A DNA stretch of 53,730 nt from 66-474 sp964489055 (GTDB taxonomy: Bacteria; Pseudomonadota; Gammaproteobacteria; Xanthomonadales; Rhodanobacteraceae). Position numbers and translations under genes: made by a program. A model generated the notes under the pieces. It was given only the letters and a program-made list of their open reading frames with translations, had not been told where the DNA came from and searched no databases. The stretch lies in NCBI GenBank assembly GCA_964489055.1, contig CAZAXF010000015.1:1-53730 (forward strand). Direction: 5' to 3'. Of this stretch, positions 44,593 through 53,669 are shown piece by piece. Numbering within the stretch: the first letter of the stretch is position 1; the number at the start of each line of letters is the position of its first letter.

Positions 44593-45043
44593 GCGCCGAC
44601 GCTGGAACCCATCCCGCCGGGACCAATCCGGCGGCCGCGCCGGCGCGGCCCGCAGCGCGCGACGAAACCCTGATGAAAGACAAATGGTGCATGCTGGAGG
44701 CGTGGCGCCGGACGCAACCGCCGGCGAAACGACCCGCAGCCACTCCGGCGAGGGTCCGCGCGCAGGCGTGCGACCTTCGCCAAACGGGACCGGCTCCACA
44801 CGTCGCCGCGGGCGTCGTGTGCGATGATCCACGGAAGTCGCATCCGCGCACATACCTTGTTTGCAACCGAAACCACCCCCATCCAGGCATGAACCCACGC
44901 ACCGCATTCCCGATGTTCCTGTTGCCCGGCCCGCGTGTTCCGGCGCGAGCGGACGGGCGAGGCGCGGGTTGGCGACGTGGCACGCAACCTGCGGGGGCTT
45001 TCGCCGCACAGACCACGGAATGCCATTTGTCCCGGGAGCGGTC
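44593..45043. other. 450-bp gap, no convincing gene
   Basis: An open frame begins at ATG 44673, but its translation (MKDKWCMLEAWRRTQPPAKR and on) is low-complexity and lacks a ribosome binding site that fits. No repeat family or RNA gene was recognised. The last 30 bp hold the leader of the hydrolase gene (CGGGAGCG). Confidence 0.45.
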
Positions 45044-45919
45044 GTGACGCAATCAATGATCAAACAGGCCGATTTCATGCTGCGCGGCGGACGTGCCGGC
45101 GTGCTTCTGATCCACGGCCTCACCGGCACCCCCGCGGAAATGCGTTTCGTGGGCAAGGGGCTGCATCGCGCCGGCTTCACCGTGTACGGCATGCAGTTGG
45201 CCGGGCACTGCGGCAGCGAAGCGGATCTTCTGAAGACCGGCTGGCGCGACTGGACCCGCAGCGTGCGCGAGGGAGCCGACCAGTTGCGGCGCGAGGTCGA
45301 TCATCTGTTCGTCGCCGGGTTGTCGATGGGCTCGATCCTGGCGCTGAATCTCGCGATCGAGCGGCCGCAATGGGTCGACGGCCTGGGCCTGTACGGCAGC
45401 ACCTTCTTCTACGACGGCTGGACCATCCCGCGCCTGGCGCGCCTGTCGTTCATGCTGCCACTGGTGTGCGGCATGGGGCTGTTCAGGCACCGCAACTTCA
45501 TGGAAAGCTTCCCCTACGGCATCAAGGACGAGCGCGTGCGCACCCGCATCGCCGGGGCAATGCTGGACGGCCAGAGCGAGGCCGCCGGCCTGCCCGGCAA
45601 TCCGTGGCCGTCGCTGGCCGAATTCCACAAGCTGGCCTGGCACGTGCGCCCGCGCCTGGGCCAGGTGCGTGCACCCTGCCTGATCATGCACGCCGCCGAC
45701 GACGACATCGCCAGCGTGCGCAACGCGCGCCTGATCGAACGCCGCGTCAGCGGACAGACCGAAACCGTGCTGCTCAACGACAGCTACCACATGATCACGG
45801 TCGATGGCGAGCGCGACAAGGTGATCGGGCGCTCGGCGGACTTCTTCACCCGCATCCTCGCCAGCAGCCCGCTGCGCAGCCAGCGGCCGCACGTGATGAT
45901 GGCCGAGACCGCGGCCTGA
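45044..45919 (+). CDS. alpha/beta hydrolase (carboxylesterase/lipase-like)
   Basis: 291 residues from GTG 45044, which has GGGAG about 6 bp upstream; ATG 45020 is an alternative. Oxyanion-type HGLTGTPAEMR, nucleophile Ser94 in GLSMGSILALN, acid in the AADDD run (219-221), and His249 in NDSYHMITVD. This resembles Est30-type carboxylesterases. An acyl carrier protein and a ketosynthase follow on the same strand, so it may release or recycle acyl chains; that link is only positional. Confidence 0.82.
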   Translation: MTQSMIKQADFMLRGGRAGVLLIHGLTGTPAEMRFVGKGLHRAGFTVYGMQLAGHCGSEADLLKTGWRDWTRSVREGADQLRREVDHLFVAGLSMGSILALNLAIERPQWVDGLGLYGSTFFYDGWTIPRLARLSFMLPLVCGMGLFRHRNFMESFPYGIKDERVRTRIAGAMLDGQSEAAGLPGNPWPSLAEFHKLAWHVRPRLGQVRAPCLIMHAADDDIASVRNARLIERRVSGQTETVLLNDSYHMITVDGERDKVIGRSADFFTRILASSPLRSQRPHVMMAETAA

Positions 45920-46068
45920 TCGCATCCACGCCGCGCATCACGATACCGCGGTGCCGCGGTACGCGTGCGCGAATCGGCCTGCATCACGGCTGGTATCCTG
46001 TACCCGGGTGGTGATTCGGGCGCACCCTTTCCACCGGGCACGGCGACGACGCCGAAAGGAACCAAGCC

Positions 46069-46368
46069 ATGAGCGATGACCTACAAAAGACCATCTTCGG
46101 CATCATTGCCAGGGAAGCGGGCATCAGCGAGGACAAGGTGACGATGGACTCGACGCTGAAGGATCTCGAGATCGCCTCGCTGGACGCCATCCAGATCATT
46201 TTCGAGATCGAGGACCACTTCAAGATCCAGATGCCCGACCGCGATCCGAACTTCGATACCGAATCGGTGAAGGGCCTGGTGGAAACGGTCGAGAAACTGC
46301 TGGCCGAAAAGGCCGCAAAGCCCGACGAATCCTCGAACCCGCCGCCGGACCCGCCGGCGGCAGCGTGA
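46069..46368 (+). CDS. acyl carrier protein
   Basis: 99 residues. Four-helix ACP pattern: LQKTIFGIIAREAGISEDKV, then LKDLEIASLDAIQIIFEIED. The phosphopantetheine Ser is present, but the usual DSL is ASL. The C-terminus has a Pro-rich tail (SSNPPPDPPAAA) that housekeeping AcpP lacks. AAAGGA precedes ATG 46069; TGGTATCCT near 45990 may be its -10. The ketosynthase starts 13 bp downstream. These features suggest a dedicated ACP for a special lipid or polyketide, not bulk fatty acid synthesis. Confidence 0.9.
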   Translation: MSDDLQKTIFGIIAREAGISEDKVTMDSTLKDLEIASLDAIQIIFEIEDHFKIQMPDRDPNFDTESVKGLVETVEKLLAEKAAKPDESSNPPPDPPAAA

Positions 46369-46381
46369 GCCGCAATCGGAC

Positions 46382-47599
46382 ATGAACCGCCGCGTTGTCA
46401 TCACCGGAGTCGGCGCCATCTGCGCGCTGGGTGCGGATGCGGACAGCGTCTGGTCGGGCATGCGCGAGGGCAAAAGCGCGATAGCGCCGCTGGCCGGGTT
46501 CGAAGGCGAGGACATGCGGGTCAAGGTGACCGCGCAGGTGCGCGACTTCGACCCCGCGCAGCATTTCGATGCGAAGAAACTGATTCTGCTGGACCGCGTT
46601 TCGCAGTTCGCGCTCGTGGCCGCGCGCGAGGCGGCAAGGCAGTCCGGCATCGACTTCACGCAGGGCGATCTCGCCCCGCGCAGCGCCTGCGTCATCGGCA
46701 CCGGCACCGGCGGCGAAGTCACCAACGACGAGTGTTCGAAGCGTCTGTACGGTGAAGGCAACCCGCGCCTGCACCCGCTCTCGATCGTGCGCCGGATGAT
46801 GAGCGCGCCGGCCTCGCAGGTGTCGATCGAATTCGGCATCACCGGACCTTCGTTTGCGGTGTCCAGCGCCTGTTCTTCGGCCAACCATGCCTTCGCGCAG
46901 GCGTTTTCGCTGGTGCGCTCGGGCCTCGCCGACGTGGCGCTCGCGGGCGGCACCGAAGCCTGCCTGACGCGCGGCGTGCTGCGCGCGTGGGAAGCCATGC
47001 GGATCCTGGCCGATGACACCTGCCGGCCGTTCTGCAAGCAGCGCCGCGGGCTGGTGCTGGGCGAAGGCGCCGGCATGATCGTGCTGGAGGATTTCGACCA
47101 CGCGCGGGCGCGCGGCGCCGAAATCCTGGCCGAATTCGCCGGTGCCGGCATGAGCGCCGATGCCGGCGACATCGTGATGCCCTCGGCCGATGGCGCCGCC
47201 CGCGCGATGCGGGCCGCGCTCGCCGATGCCGGGCTGAACCCCGGGGACATCGACTACATCAACGCCCACGGCACCGCCACGCCCGCCAACGACCCGACCG
47301 AGACCCGCGCGATCCATTCGGTGTTCGGCGACCACGCCGGCAAGCTCGCGGTGTCCTCGACCAAGTCCGTGCACGGCCACGCCCTCGGCGCCGCCGGCGC
47401 GCTCGAAATCATCGCCGCGATCGGCGCGCTTCGCGAAGGCGTGATTCCACCCACCGCCAACTTCATCGACCCCGACCCCGAGTGCGATCTGGACTACGTC
47501 CCCAACACCGCATGCGAGGTGCCCGTGCGCGCGGCACTCTCCAACGCCTTCGCGTTCGGGGGGCTCAACGCCGTCATCGCGTTGAAACGGGCGGCGTGA
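46382..47599 (+). CDS. beta-ketoacyl-ACP synthase II family protein
   Basis: 405 residues, FabF-like condensing enzyme. The Cys-His-His triad is complete: Cys164 (VSSACSSANHA), His296 (NAHGTATPANDPTE) and His333 (KSVHGHALGAAG). It extends acyl chains bound to an ACP by decarboxylative condensation. It follows its own ACP gene directly, but no ketoreductase, dehydratase or fabD is adjacent, so it is probably an accessory KAS rather than the main FabF. The 110-bp repeat array begins at its stop codon. Confidence 0.9.
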   Translation: MNRRVVITGVGAICALGADADSVWSGMREGKSAIAPLAGFEGEDMRVKVTAQVRDFDPAQHFDAKKLILLDRVSQFALVAAREAARQSGIDFTQGDLAPRSACVIGTGTGGEVTNDECSKRLYGEGNPRLHPLSIVRRMMSAPASQVSIEFGITGPSFAVSSACSSANHAFAQAFSLVRSGLADVALAGGTEACLTRGVLRAWEAMRILADDTCRPFCKQRRGLVLGEGAGMIVLEDFDHARARGAEILAEFAGAGMSADAGDIVMPSADGAARAMRAALADAGLNPGDIDYINAHGTATPANDPTETRAIHSVFGDHAGKLAVSSTKSVHGHALGAAGALEIIAAIGALREGVIPPTANFIDPDPECDLDYVPNTACEVPVRAALSNAFAFGGLNAVIALKRAA

Positions 47600-47910
47600 G
47601 CGCCGGAAGGCGCGACCAGAACCGCGACCACGCGCCACCCCGCAACGTCAATCGGGCCTTCCGGCCCTCCTGCACCGATGCGGCGCCAACCTCCCCGCTG
47701 CCTGTAGGAGCGCCGGAAGGCGCGACCAAACCCACGACCACCCGACACCCCGCAACGTCAATCGGGCCTTCCGGCCCTCCTGCACCGATGCGACGCCAAC
47801 CTTCCCGCTGCCTGTAGGAGCGCCGGAAGGCGCGACCAAACCCACGACCACGCGCCACCCCGCAACGTCAATCGGGCCTTCCGGCCCTCCTGCAGTGACG
47901 CCGCGACGAC
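47600..47910. repeat. 110-bp tandem array
   Basis: Copies of GCGCCGGAAGGCGCGACC...GGGCCTTCCGGCCCTCC start at 47600, 47710 and 47820 (period 110). Each contains the hairpins GCGCCGGAAGGCGC and GGGCCTTCCGGCCC. The first unit begins at the ketosynthase stop. No gene in this gap. Confidence 0.9.
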
Positions 47911-47919
47911 CTTCCGCCC

Positions 47920-48939
47920 CTACCCCGGAAACGCGCGATCCAGCCATTCGGGAACCGCGATTCCCTTGCCGCGCAGATATTCGGGATTGAACAACTTCTT
48001 CGCATAACGCGTGCCCGAATCGGCGAGCACGGTGACGATCACGTGGCCGGGGCCGAGTTCACGCGCAAGGCGCACCGCGCCGGCGATGTTGACGCCCGAG
48101 GAGCCGCCCAGGCACAGGCCTTCCTGGGCCAGCATCTCATGCACCCAGGGCACCGACTCGGTGTCGGGAATCGTCCAGGCCAGGTCGATTGGGGCGTCAT
48201 CGAAATTGGCCGTGATGCGGCTGTAGCCGATGCCCTCGGTCATCGACCCCCCTTCGGCAACAAGTTCGCCGCGATTGACGTAACCGGCCAGCACCGAACC
48301 GGCCGGATCCGCCAGCGCGATGGTCACCTCCGGCTTGTACGACTTCAGCCCCTGCGCCACGCCCGCGATGGTGCCGCCGGTGCCCGCGGCGCATGCGAAG
48401 CCATCGATCCGGCCGTCGGTCTGGTCGCGGATTTCGACCGCGGTGGTCGCGGCGTGGATGTCGCGGTTGGCGAGGTTGTCGAACTGGTTGGCGAAACACG
48501 CGCTGCCCGGATCGCGCGCGTTCAGGTCCTCGGCCAGCCCGCGGGCAATGTGCACGTAGTTTTTCGGGTCGCTGTAGGGCGCCGCCGGCACCAGCCGGAC
48601 CTCGGCGCCGGTCAGGCGCAGCGCGTCGATCTTCTCGGCGCTCTGGGTTTCGGGCACCACGATCAGGCAGCGGTAGCCCCGGCTGGCGGCCAGCAGCGCC
48701 AGGCCGATCCCGGTGTTGCCCGCGGTGCCTTCCACCAGCGTGCCGCCGGGCCGGATCAACCCGCGCCTTTCGGCATCCAGCACCAGGCCCAGCGCGGTAC
48801 GGTCCTTGATCGAGCCGCCCGGATTCAGCCACTCGGCCTTGCCCAGGATCTCGCAGCCGGTCGCCTCGGACGCACGCCGCAGGCGGACCAGCGGCGTGTG
48901 CCCGATGAGCGCTGCAAGGTCGGCGCGCGCCTGGATCAT
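47920..48939 (-). CDS. cysteine synthase family PLP enzyme
   Basis: 339 residues, fold-type II PLP enzyme (CysK/CysM). LIGHTPLVRLRRASE, the PLP lysine in NPGGSIKDRTALG, GTAGNTGIGLALLAAS and GTGGTIAGVAQGLKSY are present. It makes cysteine from O-acetylserine (or a related donor) and sulfide; the longer loop and PETQSAEKI fit CysB/CysM-like members. The start is ATG 48939 by family length; GTG 48984 is possible. It is a paralogue of the CBS gene at 30536, but without CBS domains. Confidence 0.85.
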   Translation of the reverse strand: MIQARADLAALIGHTPLVRLRRASEATGCEILGKAEWLNPGGSIKDRTALGLVLDAERRGLIRPGGTLVEGTAGNTGIGLALLAASRGYRCLIVVPETQSAEKIDALRLTGAEVRLVPAAPYSDPKNYVHIARGLAEDLNARDPGSACFANQFDNLANRDIHAATTAVEIRDQTDGRIDGFACAAGTGGTIAGVAQGLKSYKPEVTIALADPAGSVLAGYVNRGELVAEGGSMTEGIGYSRITANFDDAPIDLAWTIPDTESVPWVHEMLAQEGLCLGGSSGVNIAGAVRLARELGPGHVIVTVLADSGTRYAKKLFNPEYLRGKGIAVPEWLDRAFPG

Positions 48940-49118
48940 GCCGCTCTGGACCTGATGCGGCGCAGGCAGGGTTTCACCCCGCACGCGCGGTCAAGGAAGA
49001 ACTCGGAACGCACCGTCACCTCCGGATGCGAAAACGACATGTCCCCATGGTCGCGCACGCAGGCGGCAAAGTACAACGGGGCGAGCGTGAAGTCGAGGTT
49101 GGTTTCGCCCGGTCGCAA
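48936..49118 (-). pseudogene. possible gene fragment upstream of cysteine synthase
   Basis: On the minus strand, after a stop at 49152, a frame reads QGNIRKLRPGETNLDFTLAP, then LYFAACVRDHGDMSFSHPEV and ends RRIRSRAA. It has coding-like composition but no ATG or GTG in the good part; TTG 49118 is the only start. I do not recognise the family. It overlaps the cysteine synthase start by 4 bp. Either a short coupled gene with a TTG start or the tail of a lost gene. Confidence 0.3.
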
Positions 49119-49211
49119 CTTGCGGATGTTCCCCTGGTCGGCCGTCCGGACTCATGGCACATGCGCACAAGTCAAGGTGCCACTACGTTGGTCTTTTTCG
49201 CCGGAACCGCC

Positions 49212-51071
49212 ATGTCTGCCACGCGCCGCATTCCGCTCGAGGATTTCTTCCGCAAACCCGAACGCACCGCGGTGCGCATTTCCCCCGACGGCAATCTGCT
49301 CGGTTGGCTCGCGCCCCGGGAGCGGCGCCTCAACGTGTACGTGCGCGATCTGCGCAGCGGCGAGGAACGCTGCGTCACGAACGCGACCACGCGTGACATC
49401 CTGGCCTGGTTCTGGGCCGGCGACGAAACGCTGGTGTATGCACAGGATGCCGGCGGCGACGAGAACTACCACCTGTACGCGGCAAAGGCCGATGGATCCG
49501 GTACCCGCGATCTCACGCCGTTCAAGGGCGTCAAGTGCGGCCTGGTGGACGATCTTCCCGACGAACCGGACCGGATCGTGTTCCAGATGAACCGGCGCGA
49601 CGCGCGCGTGTTCGACGCCTGGCGTGCCAACGTGGCGACCGGCGAAATCGAGCTTGCCGCGGAAAACCCCGGCAACATCCGTGCCTGGATCACCGACTGG
49701 TCCGGCCGCATCCGCGCCGCCGCGGCCAGCGACGGCGTCTCGACCAGCCTGCTGTACCGCGACGACGAATCGACGCCGTGGCGCACCGTGGTGACCCACG
49801 ATTTTCGCGAAACGCTGTATCCACTGGCGTTCACGTTCGACGACGAACGCTTGTACGTGACCTCCAACGTCGATCGCGACCGCGCCGCGATTTTCGAGTA
49901 CGACCCGCAAACGGCCACGCACGGCGCGCTGGTGTACGAGCATCCCGAGGTGGACGTTGCCGGCCTGCACACCTCGCGCCGGCGCCGGGTGCCGACCGCG
50001 GTCGCCTACGTGACCGACAAGCCCGCGTGGCATTTCCTGGACCACGAACGCCGTGCGCAACAGGAATACCTCGACGGCGAGCTGCCCGGTCGCGTCAACC
50101 GGCTGGTATCGCACTCGCGCGATGAAACGCGCTGGGTGGTGCATTCGGGCAGCGACCGCACGCGCGGCAGCTATCACCTGCTGACCTGGGAAGACCACGG
50201 TGCGCGGCGCGGGCTTGCCCCGTTGTTCGATGCGAGCCCGTGGCTGCGCGAAGACGAACTGGCACCCATGCAGCCGATTTCCTTCACCAGCCGCGACGGC
50301 CTGACACTGCACGGCTACCTGACCGTGCCGCCGGGCGTCGACGTGGAAAAACTGCCGCTGGTGCTGCATCCGCATGGCGGGCCCTGGCATCGCGACGTGT
50401 GGGGCTTCAATCCGGAAGTCCAGTTCCTCGCCAATCGCGGCATGGCCCTACTGCAGGTCAACTTCCGCGGTTCGACCGGCTATGGCAGGCCGTTCTGGGA
50501 AACCAGCTTCGGCCAGTGGGGCCTGACCATGCAGGACGACCTGGCCGACGGGGTGCACTGGGCGGTCGAGCAAGGCATCGCCGACCCCGCACGCGTGGCA
50601 ATCTACGGCGGAAGCTACGGCGGCTACGCAACGCTGGCCGGCATCACCCGCGACCCCGAACTGTTCGCCTGCGCGGTCGACTACTGCGGCGTATCCAACC
50701 TGTTCACCTTCCTCGATGGCATCCCGCCGTACTGGAAGCCGATGCTGGCCATGTTGCATGAAATGATCGGCGACCCCGAACGCGACGCCGAACGCTTCAA
50801 GGCAACCTCGCCACTGTTCCACGTCGACCGTATCCGCTGCCCCCTGCTGGTGGCGCAGGGCGCCAACGACCCGCGCGTGCGCAAGAGCGAATCGGACCAG
50901 ATCGTCGCCGCCCTGCGCGAGCGCGGCGTCACCGTCGAGTACCTGGTGAAGGACGACGAAGGACACGGATTCCACAACGAGGAAAACCAGTTCGACTTCT
51001 ACCGCGCGCTGGAGCGGTTTCTCACCACCCACCTCGCACTCGAAGGTGACGCGGAATTGAACCAGGGGTGA
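49212..51071 (+). CDS. S9-family serine peptidase (acylaminoacyl-peptidase type)
   Basis: 619 residues from ATG 49212. An N-terminal beta-propeller (about 10-350; repeats such as VRISPDGNLLGWLAPRERRL) precedes an alpha/beta hydrolase domain. The catalytic triad is Ser468 (YGGSYGGYATLAG), Asp553 (GANDPRVRKSES) and His585 (DEGHGFHNEEN). HPHGGPWHRDVWGFNPEVQF is the family oxyanion region. No signal peptide, so cytoplasmic. It cleaves short peptides, removing N-terminal acyl-amino acids or dipeptides. The frame runs upstream to 49026, but that part is not conserved. Confidence 0.9.
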   Translation: MSATRRIPLEDFFRKPERTAVRISPDGNLLGWLAPRERRLNVYVRDLRSGEERCVTNATTRDILAWFWAGDETLVYAQDAGGDENYHLYAAKADGSGTRDLTPFKGVKCGLVDDLPDEPDRIVFQMNRRDARVFDAWRANVATGEIELAAENPGNIRAWITDWSGRIRAAAASDGVSTSLLYRDDESTPWRTVVTHDFRETLYPLAFTFDDERLYVTSNVDRDRAAIFEYDPQTATHGALVYEHPEVDVAGLHTSRRRRVPTAVAYVTDKPAWHFLDHERRAQQEYLDGELPGRVNRLVSHSRDETRWVVHSGSDRTRGSYHLLTWEDHGARRGLAPLFDASPWLREDELAPMQPISFTSRDGLTLHGYLTVPPGVDVEKLPLVLHPHGGPWHRDVWGFNPEVQFLANRGMALLQVNFRGSTGYGRPFWETSFGQWGLTMQDDLADGVHWAVEQGIADPARVAIYGGSYGGYATLAGITRDPELFACAVDYCGVSNLFTFLDGIPPYWKPMLAMLHEMIGDPERDAERFKATSPLFHVDRIRCPLLVAQGANDPRVRKSESDQIVAALRERGVTVEYLVKDDEGHGFHNEENQFDFYRALERFLTTHLALEGDAELNQG

Positions 51072-51132
51072 GTTTTACTCCCAGCCCGGTCGCGAGCACG
51101 CTCGCTCCCGCGCAAACGCAGGGCACGTACCC

Positions 51133-51471
51133 GTAGCGTGCGCTCCGCGCACGAACCAGGGTTCCGACCCATAGGGTGAACCCATCGTGCGCACAGCGCA
51201 CGCTACGCAGCCGCGCGGAATGACGCCAACATTTCCCGCCGACACCAATCGCGAGTACGCTCGCCCCTGCGCAAACGCGCGTCACGTTGCTACCCGTAGC
51301 GTGCGCTCCGCGCACGAACCAGGGTTCCGACCCATCGGGTGAGCCCATCGTGCGTGCGCGAAGCGCACGCTACGCAGCTGAATCGGACCCTCATCCGGCG
51401 CTGCGCGCCACCTTCTCCCGGAGGGAGAAGGGAAAGTCCGAACTCGTAGCGTGCGCTCCGCGCACGAACCG
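51133..51471. repeat. GTAGCGTGC...GCACGCTAC elements, 2.5 copies
   Basis: Two complete elements (51133-51206 and 51296-51373) and a left half (51446-51471) next to the aminotransferase stop. They share arms and the GTGCGCTCCGCGCAC hairpin with the array at 37470-37890 but have another central spacer. A CTTCTCCCGGAGGGAGAAG palindrome lies at about 51412-51430. No gene in 51072-51477. Confidence 0.85.
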
Positions 51472-51477
51472 GCGCGC

Positions 51478-52863
51478 TCAACCGCCGCGCGCAAGCTCCC
51501 CCGCCACCTCGCGCGCGGCGGCCAAGGTTTGCGCCACGTCCTCGCGAGTGTGCGCGGTCGACACGAACAGGTTTTCGTACGCGCCGGGATGGAACAGCAC
51601 GCCGCGCGCCAGCATGCCCTGCCACCACTTGCGGAACAGATCCTGGTCGGCATGGCGTTCGGCATCGCGGTAGTTGTGGATGGGCTGGCGCGTGAACCAC
51701 ACCTGCATCAGCGGGCCGATGCCGACCACGTGCGCGGGCAGCCCGGCGTCATCGAGCACTTTCGCCAATCCCGTGCGCAGTTCGCCGGCCACCGCGTCGA
51801 GCTTGTCGAACACTCCCGGCGTCGCCAGTTCATCCAGCGCCGCATTGGCGGCGGCGATGGCGATGCCGTTGGCGCTGTAGGTGCCGGCCATCGACACCCG
51901 ACCTTCGGCCACCAGCGCCATGATCTCGGCGCGCCCGCCGCAGGCCGCGACCGGGAAGCCGCCGCCGATGCCCTTGGCGAACACCGCCAGGTCGGGCGTG
52001 ACGCCCAGGCGCGCCTGCGCGCCGCCGAGGCCCAGCCGGAAGCCGGTGATGACTTCATCGAACAACAGCACGATGCCGTGGCGCGCGGTCAGCGCGCGCA
52101 TGGCTTCAAGGTAACCCGGCTCGGGCAGGATGCAGCCGGTGTTGCACATCACCGGCTCGGTGATGACCGCCGCAATGGCATCGCCCTCGCGCCGGATGGC
52201 GTCGGCCAGCGCATCGGCGTCGTTCCACGGCAGGATGATCAGGTTTTCCTCGACGCCCGTGGGCAGGCCCGGCCCCTGCGGCACGGGTACCGGGTGCGCG
52301 TCGGGGCCGGCCTTTGCGATGTCCGGATGCTTGCTCCAGTAGATCGCATCGGAAAAGCCGTGGTACATGCCCTCGAAGCGGATCACCTTGTTGCGGCCGG
52401 TGAACGCGCGCGCCAGGCGGGTCGCATACATCACCGCCTCGGTGCCGGTGTTGCACAGGCGCACCTGCTCGACGCAGGGCACGGCGGCGATGATCTTCTG
52501 CGCCAGCCGCGCTTCGTCTTCGGTCGGCAGCGCGAAGATCGTGCCGCGCTCGCGGATGAAATCCACCACCGCCTGCGTGACCCGCGGCGGGCGGTGGCCC
52601 AGCAGCATGGGGCCAAGCCCCAGCAGGTAGTCGATGTACTCGTTGCCGTCGACGTCGGTGAGGCGCGAACCCTTTCCGCTTTCGACGAACAGCGGGTACG
52701 GGTCCCAGCCCGACCAGGTCGCGCGCGCGGTGCTGTTGATGCCGCCGGGGATGGGCTTGCACGCGGCCTCGAACATCTGCGCGCTGCGCGTGGTGTCGAG
52801 CCCGGGGGCAAGTTGTGCGTGATCGTCAGGAGCGCGCACGGCTTCGGCCTTGAGGGAATGCAT
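51478..52863 (-). CDS. class III aminotransferase, glutamate-1-semialdehyde aminomutase-like
   Basis: 461 residues, PLP enzyme. GGINSTARATWSGWDPYPLF, the LFDEVITGFRLGLGGAQARL block and PLP Lys297 in FAKGIGGGFPVAACGGR resemble HemL. It is about 30 residues longer than HemL and differs from the usual lysine region, so it may be a HemL-like aminotransferase of other specificity. It starts 19 bp after the stop of a HAD phosphatase gene, an unusual partner for haem synthesis. HemL itself is still possible; a second hemL elsewhere would settle it. Confidence 0.8.
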   Translation of the reverse strand: MHSLKAEAVRAPDDHAQLAPGLDTTRSAQMFEAACKPIPGGINSTARATWSGWDPYPLFVESGKGSRLTDVDGNEYIDYLLGLGPMLLGHRPPRVTQAVVDFIRERGTIFALPTEDEARLAQKIIAAVPCVEQVRLCNTGTEAVMYATRLARAFTGRNKVIRFEGMYHGFSDAIYWSKHPDIAKAGPDAHPVPVPQGPGLPTGVEENLIILPWNDADALADAIRREGDAIAAVITEPVMCNTGCILPEPGYLEAMRALTARHGIVLLFDEVITGFRLGLGGAQARLGVTPDLAVFAKGIGGGFPVAACGGRAEIMALVAEGRVSMAGTYSANGIAIAAANAALDELATPGVFDKLDAVAGELRTGLAKVLDDAGLPAHVVGIGPLMQVWFTRQPIHNYRDAERHADQDLFRKWWQGMLARGVLFHPGAYENLFVSTAHTREDVAQTLAAAREVAGELARGG

Positions 52864-52882
52864 GGGGTCGCCCCGTCAGGTT

Positions 52883-53581
52883 TCAGGAAGCCGTCGCGGT
52901 TGCGGGGGCGCGTCGCGGTGCGTGCAACTTGCCGGCCAGCAACGCGGGCAACAGTGCAATCGCATCGGCGAATCCGACGATCGACGCATGCGGAAGGTCC
53001 GCCCGGCGGCAGTGCTCGATCAGGCGATGCTTGGCAAACACGTAGTCGGCTTCGCCCGCCGCGCAGAAATCCGAAGCGCCGTCGCCGACCAGCAGCACGC
53101 AATGGTCGCGATCGTGTTCGCGCACCGCGCTGGCGCACTTGCAGTGCCCGCTGTCGACGCGGCAAGCCGGATCGGAAAACGGTGTTTCAAGCTTCCAGCT
53201 GCGCTCGCCGGTCTGCACCAGGCGGTTGGCCAGCACCGGCAGGTGGTCGAGCCGGTACCGCGCCAGGATCGAACGGATCGCGTAATCGAGCCCGTCGCTG
53301 ACCACGCGCAACGCGCAACCGGCGTCCAGGGCCGCGTCCACGAACTGCGGGAAGGCCGGGTCGACGCGCAGCCCGGCAAGGTGCGCGTCGATCTGCTCGC
53401 GCGAGGCATCCAGCAACGCGACCTGCCCGGCCATGCATGCGGCCGAACCGATCCGGCCGGCGCGCCATTCGCGCTCGAGCACTTCCCATCCGGGTGCGGC
53501 AAAACTGTCGAGCAGCGAGTCGGTGACGTCCTCGACGGTGATGGTGCCGTCGAAGTCGCACAGGATGTTCCACTGGGTCAC
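52883..53581 (-). CDS. MtnX-like HAD-IB phosphatase
   Basis: 232 residues, GTG start. Motif I is CDFDGTITVEDV with Asp9 and Asp11; motif II VVSDGLDYAI; motif IV VGDGASDFCAAGEADYVFA. This fits the phosphoserine phosphatase/MtnX branch, which hydrolyses small phosphomonoesters such as phosphoserine or the methionine-salvage enol phosphate. No other methionine salvage gene is near. It is co-directional with, and 19 bp upstream of, the aminotransferase, so the two may act in sequence. Confidence 0.85.
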   Translation of the reverse strand: MTQWNILCDFDGTITVEDVTDSLLDSFAAPGWEVLEREWRAGRIGSAACMAGQVALLDASREQIDAHLAGLRVDPAFPQFVDAALDAGCALRVVSDGLDYAIRSILARYRLDHLPVLANRLVQTGERSWKLETPFSDPACRVDSGHCKCASAVREHDRDHCVLLVGDGASDFCAAGEADYVFAKHRLIEHCRRADLPHASIVGFADAIALLPALLAGKLHAPRRAPATATAS

Positions 53582-53669
53582 GGTTCGATTCCATCCGGTC
53601 GCGGCACGCGAGGCCGCACAATGTTCCGGATTTTAGCAGTGGGTTGGTTTCGGGACGCTTTCAGCGGCC

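Noticed and set aside
43009..45192. 727-codon minus-strand frame across folM, the MidA-like gene and the following gap
   Set aside because: Its parts are antisense or out of frame to two recognised genes.
51451..53301. 616-codon plus-strand frame opposite the aminotransferase
   Set aside because: Antisense of a clear PLP enzyme; no family resemblance.
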